Source: Bacillus_P idriensis_A (GTDB lineage: Bacteria; Bacillota; Bacilli; Bacillales; Bacillaceae). Taken from it: a stretch of 64,000 nt of DNA. This document shows, piece by piece, positions 51,817 through 59,328 of the stretch. The position numbers and the translations under genes are program-made. Within the stretch, counting starts at the first letter, position 1; each line of letters begins with the position of its first letter. The notes beneath the pieces were generated by a model. The model saw nothing but the letters and a program-made list of their open reading frames with translations. It did not search any database and was not told the DNA's origin. The DNA lies in assembly GCF_050483325.1 (NCBI RefSeq), contig NZ_JBCMYF010000032.1, positions 213,056-277,055 on the forward strand. The letters run 5' to 3'.

Positions 51817-54800
51817 TTATGCCTTTTTTCGACGCGCTGCATACAAGGCAGCACCCGCCATCATGAGAATGGCTCCAAAAAAGACGGACTGATACATGAC
51901 AGTTGCTGTTTTTGGAAGTTCATTTTCTCTAATGCCAGAAGCAGGTTTTGCTTTCTCCGGCAAGATTGGCTCATTCGTATTTTCTTTTTCCGGCTCATCT
52001 TTACCCGGAGTTTCTTTACCTGGATCCGGTGTTTCTCCTGTCTCAGGCTTTTCAGATCCTAAAACAAACACCAGTGGATTTTTCAAATAGTCTATCTCTT
52101 CTTCAATTGTAAATTCATATTCGTATTCAATGCCTTCACTGTAAACGAAGAGGCTGTAGGCACCGGCTTTCAAGTTGAATTTCCCTTCATCAGCCTGAAC
52201 GTCATTAATCAGCTGGCCAAATTCATCAGAATAGCCTTCAAATACAACGTCTTCATTGTTTTCATCAAGACCCTCTATCAAAAACTCTGCTTCACTGACC
52301 GGCTGTTCTTCCTCGTTGATCAAATAAAGCTCAGCTTGCTTCATGCCTTCTTCATCCTCAGGCAAAGTGGTTACTTCAATTGACGCAGCGTTGCCAAACT
52401 CTTCACTTTCACCATAGACTTCAATTAGATAGGTTGTATCAGGTTCCAAATCAGTTAACTCGTATGAGGTAACAGAAGCAGGCAACGGCTCTTCCTCTCC
52501 TGTAAATTCTCCATCAACGATGACAAAATAAGAACCTTCTGTTCCTTCGAACATTTTATCCCACGAGAATGAAATGGAATGCTGAGTCACGTCCTCAATA
52601 TGAATTTCAGGATAGTGCGTGATGTCGATCTGAACTGTAACGCCTCTCTCTCTCAGCTCCTGTACGACGAGATTAGCGTCTGAACCGGATGACAGATCAA
52701 GTGTGCTGATTCCATACAGTGAGACAAGACTCAAGCTTTCAAGATTCAACAGCTCATCAATAGCTGTTAATTCTGTTCTTTCTAAGGTGAGGACTTCCAA
52801 TGAATGAAATTGATCGATTCCAGCTAAATCTTTCAGGGGATTACGGGATATCTCAAGGAACATAAGTCCTTCTAAACCATCATCTCCAAAGTGTTCGATC
52901 TGATTATCAAACAATACCAATACTTCTAACTCATCAAGCTTAGAAAGCACGGAGATATCAAGGATCTCATTTTGAGAAAGATCCAGATAATCAAGCTGTT
53001 CCATTCCCTTTATAAACGAAATATCTTTGAGCTGATTCTTTCTGATTGAAAGGGAAACAAGGCTTTCCATTTCAGCAATCTGTTCATAGCCATTAATCTT
53101 CGTATGTTCGATTGTTAAATCGAAGATCGGCAGTCCGCGGAGCGGAGACAAATCGAGTTCAGACTCATTGTTTAAAAGATATACATACGTTAAATTTGCC
53201 GCATATTCCATGCCTGTCAAATCTTTGATATCCATATCTGCAAGGAATAATTCCTCAAGGCGCTCCATATCGCTCGCACGGACATCACGGTTTAGACCAA
53301 GCTGTTCTTTAATGATTTCTCTTAAAGTACTGTCTTTGAATTTCACAACAGGACCTGTTGGAGCAGCCGCTGTTGTTTCAGTTGTTTCGGCGCTTGCAAT
53401 CAGTTCACCATCTGAATCATAAGCCTGCACCTCAATGTCATAAGAAGTCTCAGCCTGAAGACCTCTGATCCAGTAGCCGTACTCATAGCCATCGATTTTA
53501 TCTGCGGCCGTTTTCCCGTCGACTGCTACTTTGTAATGATCAATCTCTTTTTCCCCGAAGTAGTCCCAAGAGATTTCAATCGAGTCTTCTGTTGCTCTAG
53601 TTGAGTAAACATGAAAAGCTTCCTCTTCTTCAAACTCGTACTCAACATAAACACCCTTATCTCTAAGCTGCGTGATGACATCAAAAGCTGCAGATCCATC
53701 AGATAGATCAAGCGTTTCTATATCAAATAAGAGAACATATTCCAGAGAATCAAGCGCAAGCAATGGATCAATGCTTTCGATTGAAGTGGTGGACAAGTCC
53801 AGGAAAGAAAGATTTTTTAATGCCGTAAGCTCCTCTACATCTGTAAGAGATAAATTCTCGCTTACACTGAGTTCGGTTAGTCCTGTTAATCTTTCAATCC
53901 CTTTTAAGGAAGAAAGATCATTCCCGCCTAAATAAAGGGATGCTAATTGCTTTAACTCAGGCATTCCTGAAAGATTTTCTATATTATTGTAAGCAAGACC
54001 CAGTGCACCTAACTCCTTCAGAGGGGAAAGAACGGATAAATCTTTTAATCCAGTATCAGAAAGGTCTAAATACTGCAGGTTCGGCCATTTTTTTAAGGAT
54101 GAGAAATCCTGAAGAGGGTTTCCGTCTAAAAGAAGGAACGTCATTCCCGTCAGGCTTTCAATCGGTTTTAAATCTTTAATAAGATTCCCCGATAGACCTA
54201 GCATGTTTAAATTTTTGGCTGTTTCAAGGCCGGATAAATCACGAATATCAGCACCCGTCAGGTCAAGCTCAGTCAGATGCTCCATATCGCTCTCTACAAT
54301 ATCCCGTTTAAAGCCGAAGTATTCTTTCATTGCTTTTTTAAGATTAGCATCTGCAAAAATCACTTTTTCCCCGGACGGCGTTTTTAAAGTAGAGAACATG
54401 CCGTTAGTGAAGCCGAGCAGTTTTCCGTCTTTATTAAAAGCCTGTACGGCGAAAGAATACTGAGTATCCGGTTTTAAGTCTGCTGCTTCATAACGGAAGG
54501 ATTTCTTGCTTGTTTCTATTTTTTCTTTTTCCCCATCAATCGTCACTTCATAATAGGCAAGGCGCCCCTCACCTTCATAATCCCATTCAAGAACGGCGTT
54601 TGTATCTCCCGGCTTCACTTGATTGATATACATATTCAAGCTGTCATCGTAGACAAATTCCACCGATTCTTTAAAGAGGCCGGTCTCATCAAGGATATCG
54701 ATGTAGGCAGGTCCGTAAATAATGACCTTTTGAAGAGACGGAAGGTCAACAAGCCCTTTTATACTCTTAATCTCTGTATAAGAAAGGTTGATTTCCTCGA

Positions 54801-56166
54801 GCTGTTTAAATGTTGCTAAAACAGACAAATCTTTAACGCCTGTAAAGCTTACATCCAAGAGTTTTAATCCCGTAAGGTTCCCAATTTGCTTTAGATCCTT
54901 GAAGCTTGTGTCTCCAAGCAGCAGGCTGTGGAGATTTGTCAGCGAATTCAGAGGAGAAAAATCAGCTGCAGCAGACATCGTTAAATCCAGGTACTCGAGC
55001 TTCGCAAATGTTTTTAACGCCTCTAAATTTTTCAATCTGTTTCCAGCCAGTTCTAAATGCTGCAAATTCACCGCATATTCAAGGCCGGATAAATCCTTAA
55101 TTTCATATGCAGAAGCATTTAAATAAGTCAGTTTCTCTAAATCACTTTCCGTGATATCCCGTTGAATACGAAGCTGTTCCTGTACCGCAAACTTCAGGTT
55201 TTTATCTTTGAACTCGATCGTCTTCCCTTTAGCTGCTTCCTTCGTTTTTCCTTTAACGGCTGCTTCACTGATCATCTTTCCATCTTTATCGAATGCCGCA
55301 GCTTTCACTTCATATTCAGCAGCCGGCTTCAAATCTGTAAAGATATTCTCTGTTTCTGCTGTTTTCTCAAACATTAATTTCCCATCGAGATACACATCAT
55401 AGGAAACGGCGCCGTCTAGAAACCAGCTTGCTTCAAATGATGAATCATTCACTTGGTAAAAGAACACCGTGTAGTTTGGTTTTTGTGCCGCTTCTGTTTG
55501 AGCGCTTGTTTCTTTCGTTTCAAGCAGCTTATCCCCCGCTATCACCTTCATGGTAAATGCGTAGGTTGTCTCAGGCGTTAAATCCTTAGAAACGTATTCG
55601 CCTGCCCCGCTGAAGCTTTGAACAAACTTGCCGTCCTGAAACAGCTGATATTCCACAGCTTCTGTGACATTGTATGTTGGCCAGGACACGATAATAGAAG
55701 TGCCTTCCACTCTTGCATTTAGTTTGAATTTATCATCAATCACAACCGGTTCACCCGGATCAACAGGAGTGCCGCTGTCATCGTTCCCTTGTTTATATAC
55801 AACAGTAATCGCTTCTGTCTGAACAGAATCGTCCCCAGCAAGCTTTACAAAATATGTATACGTTTCTTTTTCTTTCACGTCTTCATCAATGAATTCGTAC
55901 GTTCTAGCAGTTGAACCATCTCTATTTTTCAGTTCATCTACAAGTTTGGCTTCAATCGCATTGTCCTGGTCATTTTTCTTCAGGACAAATGTTTCAGGTT
56001 CTGCCGATGCTGATGTCGTTGTCCACAGCAGCTGAATCCCTTTTCCTGTGTTTTTAAACGAATGAAACCCGATAAGTGTCGTCCCTGCTTCAGCTGCCGC
56101 CGTATAAGGCAATGCCATGGTAACAAGCAAAGAGAAAATCATGAAGATCGACAGCATTCTTTTCAT
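51817..56166 (-). CDS. LRR/Fn3 surface protein with LPKTA sorting signal
   Basis: 1449 residues: signal peptide about 1-26; Fn3 domains (about 30-310); then three large modules, each made of a cap helix (IESDMEHLTEL-like), an internalin-type leucine-rich array (DLSGLE-A-NL-L-L units) and an Fn3 domain, beginning near 317, 593 and 925. A Cna-B-like domain (about 1240-1310) and a Glu/Pro/Lys-rich spanner follow. The end is LPKTA at 1417-1421 (51904-51918), a hydrophobic helix and a KK tail, a sortase signal with Ala in place of Gly. It is expected to be covalently fixed to peptidoglycan. There is no CWB2 repeat and no enzymatic domain; adhesion is likely. Confidence 0.9.
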   Translation of the reverse strand: MKRMLSIFMIFSLLVTMALPYTAAAEAGTTLIGFHSFKNTGKGIQLLWTTTSASAEPETFVLKKNDQDNAIEAKLVDELKNRDGSTARTYEFIDEDVKEKETYTYFVKLAGDDSVQTEAITVVYKQGNDDSGTPVDPGEPVVIDDKFKLNARVEGTSIIVSWPTYNVTEAVEYQLFQDGKFVQSFSGAGEYVSKDLTPETTYAFTMKVIAGDKLLETKETSAQTEAAQKPNYTVFFYQVNDSSFEASWFLDGAVSYDVYLDGKLMFEKTAETENIFTDLKPAAEYEVKAAAFDKDGKMISEAAVKGKTKEAAKGKTIEFKDKNLKFAVQEQLRIQRDITESDLEKLTYLNASAYEIKDLSGLEYAVNLQHLELAGNRLKNLEALKTFAKLEYLDLTMSAAADFSPLNSLTNLHSLLLGDTSFKDLKQIGNLTGLKLLDVSFTGVKDLSVLATFKQLEEINLSYTEIKSIKGLVDLPSLQKVIIYGPAYIDILDETGLFKESVEFVYDDSLNMYINQVKPGDTNAVLEWDYEGEGRLAYYEVTIDGEKEKIETSKKSFRYEAADLKPDTQYSFAVQAFNKDGKLLGFTNGMFSTLKTPSGEKVIFADANLKKAMKEYFGFKRDIVESDMEHLTELDLTGADIRDLSGLETAKNLNMLGLSGNLIKDLKPIESLTGMTFLLLDGNPLQDFSSLKKWPNLQYLDLSDTGLKDLSVLSPLKELGALGLAYNNIENLSGMPELKQLASLYLGGNDLSSLKGIERLTGLTELSVSENLSLTDVEELTALKNLSFLDLSTTSIESIDPLLALDSLEYVLLFDIETLDLSDGSAAFDVITQLRDKGVYVEYEFEEEEAFHVYSTRATEDSIEISWDYFGEKEIDHYKVAVDGKTAADKIDGYEYGYWIRGLQAETSYDIEVQAYDSDGELIASAETTETTAAAPTGPVVKFKDSTLREIIKEQLGLNRDVRASDMERLEELFLADMDIKDLTGMEYAANLTYVYLLNNESELDLSPLRGLPIFDLTIEHTKINGYEQIAEMESLVSLSIRKNQLKDISFIKGMEQLDYLDLSQNEILDISVLSKLDELEVLVLFDNQIEHFGDDGLEGLMFLEISRNPLKDLAGIDQFHSLEVLTLERTELTAIDELLNLESLSLVSLYGISTLDLSSGSDANLVVQELRERGVTVQIDITHYPEIHIEDVTQHSISFSWDKMFEGTEGSYFVIVDGEFTGEEEPLPASVTSYELTDLEPDTTYLIEVYGESEEFGNAASIEVTTLPEDEEGMKQAELYLINEEEQPVSEAEFLIEGLDENNEDVVFEGYSDEFGQLINDVQADEGKFNLKAGAYSLFVYSEGIEYEYEFTIEEEIDYLKNPLVFVLGSEKPETGETPDPGKETPGKDEPEKENTNEPILPEKAKPASGIRENELPKTATVMYQSVFFGAILMMAGAALYAARRKKA

Positions 56167-56335
56167 AGTAATTTCGTAATCCCCCTAGTTTCTTATAAAC
56201 ATCTAAATCTATTATAGTTATGGAAAATTCGATTGTATATTTGTATTTATAGACAAAAATCTACAAATAGATGAAACTTTCCGCTCATGAACAACGTCTC
56301 ATAGTGTGATATCACTTATTTTTACAAAAAAAGTA

Positions 56336-56364
56336 TTGTTTACCTGATTCGGTAAAAATATAAT
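56336..56364 (+). promoter_or_regulatory. Sigma-A promoter of lytR
   Basis: TTGTTT, an exact 17-base spacer and a perfect TATAAT, ending 37 bases before the lytR ATG. Confidence 0.75.
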
Positions 56365-56400
56365 GTGTATAGGCTAATAAATTTTTAAAAGGATGGTATT

Positions 56401-57348
56401 ATGAGAGAGACTCGAAACAAAAAGCGCAAATGGCTTTGGATTGTCCTCAGCATTATTGGATTGCTCGTGCTGGGTACTGGAGGCTATGCCTTTTATTTGT
56501 ATAAAACCGCATCAGACACTGTTGCAAAAATTCAAGAGGATATCGGAAGAGACGTATCTGAAAAACGTCCTGAAGCTGTAGCTTTCAAAGAAAAAGATCC
56601 TATCTCTGTCCTTCTATTAGGTGTTGATGAGAGAAAAGGAGACCGCGGACGTTCGGATTCTTTAATTCTATTAACAGTAAATCCGAATAAAAAATCCATG
56701 AACATGGTAAGCATTCCGCGTGATACCCGCACAGAAATCATCGGAAAAGGCAAAGAAGATAAAATCAACCATGCCTATGCATTCGGCGGCACGGAAATGG
56801 CCATTAATACCGTTGAGCACTTCCTTGATGTACCTGTTGATTATTTTGTAAAAGTGAACATGGAAAGCTTTAAAGATATTGTAGATGCTGTCGGCGGAGT
56901 AGACGTGAATAATACGCTTGATTTTACACAAGACGGCAAGACATTCAACAAAGGCACGATTTCATTAGATGGGGAAAGTGCATTAAGCTATACAAGAATG
57001 AGATATGAAGACCCTCGCGGTGATTTTGGCCGTCAGGAGCGTCAGCGTCAAATCATACAGGCTGTTATCTCTAAAGGAGCAAACATTTCTTCTCTGACAA
57101 AGTTTGGGGAAATGTTCAAAGTTGTCGAAAATAACGTGAAAACAAACCTGGATATGAACGAAATGTGGAGCATTCAGGAAAACTATAAAGATGCGCGCAA
57201 TTCTATGGAACAGTATCAATTAAAAGGAAAAGGCGATATGATTGGCGGCATTTATTATTATATCGTTCCTGAAGAGGAAAGAACCGGTTTATCCAACCAG
57301 CTGAAAGAGCATTTGGAGCTTGAACCTAGTACGGCATCTTCAAATTAA
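56401..57348 (+). CDS. lytR: LCP family wall-polymer ligase LytR (TagU type)
   Basis: 315 residues: short basic N-terminus, membrane helix about 12-34, then the LCP domain with RGRSDSLILLTV, SIPRDTRTEI and TRMRYEDPRGDFGRQERQRQ. It transfers lipid-linked glycans onto peptidoglycan on the outer side of the membrane. ATG 56401 has AAAAGGATGG upstream. It is divergent from the LRR gene, as B. subtilis lytR is divergent from lytABC. Together with tagV at 15.8 kb the window holds two of these ligases. Confidence 0.92.
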   Translation: MRETRNKKRKWLWIVLSIIGLLVLGTGGYAFYLYKTASDTVAKIQEDIGRDVSEKRPEAVAFKEKDPISVLLLGVDERKGDRGRSDSLILLTVNPNKKSMNMVSIPRDTRTEIIGKGKEDKINHAYAFGGTEMAINTVEHFLDVPVDYFVKVNMESFKDIVDAVGGVDVNNTLDFTQDGKTFNKGTISLDGESALSYTRMRYEDPRGDFGRQERQRQIIQAVISKGANISSLTKFGEMFKVVENNVKTNLDMNEMWSIQENYKDARNSMEQYQLKGKGDMIGGIYYYIVPEEERTGLSNQLKEHLELEPSTASSN

Positions 57349-57353
57349 TAGAA

Positions 57354-57388
57354 AGAAGCGAATTTCATTTGAAATTCGCTTCTTTTTT
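57354..57388. terminator. Bidirectional terminator between lytR and the SEC-C gene
   Basis: AGAAGCGAATTTC pairs with GAAATTCGCTTCT and has T6 on the plus side and an A/T-rich left flank, serving both convergent genes. Confidence 0.88.
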
Positions 57389-57420
57389 ATGGGATTAAAT
57401 TTTTACCATTTAGTCTAAAA

Positions 57421-59196
57421 TCAGCTGTTTTCCTTCGCCCATTTCATCAGCTCAGGGTGTTTCGACCAAATATATTCATTCTCATAAACATATTGGACAG
57501 CTTCGTTTTTGTCTCCCATTCCATAGGAAACAGGAGGTGCCGGCAGCTTTTCTTTGCCTGTCAAAAAGTCGAACACAAATGGATTAACCTTCTTCGCTTT
57601 TTCTGCCAGCTGCTTTAATTTTGAAGTAGTCCCGTTTACAGCATATTCAAGCAATACTCGATTATATGCTCCTGATGCCATATGACTTTCATCAAACTTC
57701 TTCAGCAGTTTTTCAGCCTGCTTGTACATCCCTAAATCCATGTACATGATAAAGAGTGTGTAGCGGACGCCCTGATTATCATTTTGATTTAGTTTAATCA
57801 AATCTTCACATTGCTTAACGGCTATATCTAAATGACCGACTGCCGCTTCAAGAACTGCATAATTGAACTTAGACCTCATATATGGTCTTGTTTCAGCAAG
57901 TTCCCAGAACATGCCTTTATTCTGTTTGAAATAGTCGCTGCCAAGATCTGTTTCACCAGCTTCCATCCCTTTTTTATATAAAAACAGCTGTTTCTCAATG
58001 TCATGCTCTGCTTCTGCAAGCATATTGTAAGCTTCAGGATGCGGATAAAGTTCTAACGCCTTTTTTGAAAGCTTTACTCTCTTTTTCGGTTCACTTTCCA
58101 TAGCTTTAAAAATCAGTTCCTGGGCTTGATCACGATTAATGATCCGCTGTCTGCTCACCTTTTCACCGGCAGTCTTCAAATCAGCCTCTAATTCCCCTTT
58201 TATTTCACGGTAAAGCTTTGAAAGAGAGCTTGCACTAACTTCATACATTTCAGCAAGTTTTTTCTGAGTCAGACCTTGCTTATGAATATGCTTTTCGACA
58301 AAATAGTGCATGGCTGCTGCATAAATTTCATGCTTATTTATTGAAGGCTTTTCCCGGTGGAAATAAGTGTGCATGGTTTCAACCGCCAACTCACCTGCTT
58401 CTGCATAAATTCCTTGTCTGAGAATGTTATTTTCTAAAATGAGTGCCGCTGTTTCATAATTTATATCATCCCAAACAAGTGCTTTTTCCGGCTCAGCTGT
58501 TTCCTCATCCGGCTCAGGCTCTGTCAGCATTGAAATGATCATCTCTGGATAGTTAGCACCCATAAATGCTTCGTGATCAGTGAAGTCACTCTGCCTGAAT
58601 AAATCTAATGTCAGCTCTGTATTGTGTGCTGTTTGATTTTTCTCAAACTCAAGCTGCATCAAATAATAAGTGTGGTACTCTCCATACGGAAGCAAATAGC
58701 CAAGAAGCATGCCGCTCTCTTCGAAAGAGGCAGCTCCCTGTGCCACTTTGACTTTCTTTTCTTCATTTGAAAAGATGTCTCTTACCGTAATCCACTCGTC
58801 ATCCATTTTGCTTTCAATGACAGAAAAAGATGGTGCCGCTTCTGCCCATTGTTTAAGCTGGGACAACGTAGATGGCCGAACTTCTTCTTTCTCTTTCTTC
58901 TCCACAAAGGCCTCAATTGCCCTTCCGTGAACAAATGGGACAGAAAAGACAGCCCACATTAATAGTGCACCATACACATTTTGATGTTCGTCCCGATCCA
59001 GCTTACCCATTTTTTCTTTAACGGCATCATCCATTTGCCTTGCAAAATTCGCAGAAGCAAATTCCATTAATTCGACCTGAAGCTTCTCAAGCTCCTCATG
59101 GCGGATAGCCTCAAGTGACGTTTCTTTCTTCATACAGCATTTCTTATATTTTTTCCCGCTGCCGCAATGGCATGGGTCGTTGCGTCCAATATCCAT
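57421..59196 (-). CDS. SEC-C metal-binding protein with HTH and TPR-like regions
   Basis: 591 residues, no signal peptide, so cytoplasmic. The SEC-C zinc motif is at the very N-terminus (NDPCHCGSGKKYKKCC) instead of the C-terminus as in SecA. Residues about 300-350 contain a helix-turn-helix-like stretch (GLTQKKLAEMYEVSASSLSKLYREI) and 370-560 a helical, TPR-like repeat region (AYNMLAEAEHD; VLEAAVGHLDIAVKQCED). The combination suggests a regulator or chaperone-like adaptor that contacts nucleic acid or ribosomes. I do not know its function. Confidence 0.8.
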   Translation of the reverse strand: MDIGRNDPCHCGSGKKYKKCCMKKETSLEAIRHEELEKLQVELMEFASANFARQMDDAVKEKMGKLDRDEHQNVYGALLMWAVFSVPFVHGRAIEAFVEKKEKEEVRPSTLSQLKQWAEAAPSFSVIESKMDDEWITVRDIFSNEEKKVKVAQGAASFEESGMLLGYLLPYGEYHTYYLMQLEFEKNQTAHNTELTLDLFRQSDFTDHEAFMGANYPEMIISMLTEPEPDEETAEPEKALVWDDINYETAALILENNILRQGIYAEAGELAVETMHTYFHREKPSINKHEIYAAAMHYFVEKHIHKQGLTQKKLAEMYEVSASSLSKLYREIKGELEADLKTAGEKVSRQRIINRDQAQELIFKAMESEPKKRVKLSKKALELYPHPEAYNMLAEAEHDIEKQLFLYKKGMEAGETDLGSDYFKQNKGMFWELAETRPYMRSKFNYAVLEAAVGHLDIAVKQCEDLIKLNQNDNQGVRYTLFIMYMDLGMYKQAEKLLKKFDESHMASGAYNRVLLEYAVNGTTSKLKQLAEKAKKVNPFVFDFLTGKEKLPAPPVSYGMGDKNEAVQYVYENEYIWSKHPELMKWAKENS

Positions 59197-59291
59197 AGAT
59201 AAACTCCTTTTATTGCTTGATTCCCTTGTCTATTGTGCCAGTAAATTGATTAGAATTCAATGTGCGCATCAATTCAATGTATATCTAATAG

Positions 59292-59322
59292 GAAAAACCG
59301 CAGAAATATGATCTGCGGTTTA
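59292..59322 (-). terminator. Terminator of the CWB2-PPC gene
   Basis: AAACCGCAGA pairs with TCTGCGGTTT and runs into T-rich sequence on the minus strand, directly after the stop codon. Confidence 0.82.
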
Positions 59323-59328
59323 CAATAA

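Noticed and set aside
56306..56315. GTGATATCAC palindrome between lytR and the LRR gene as an operator
   Set aside because: A ten-base palindrome is short and there is no second copy nearby; too weak to list.
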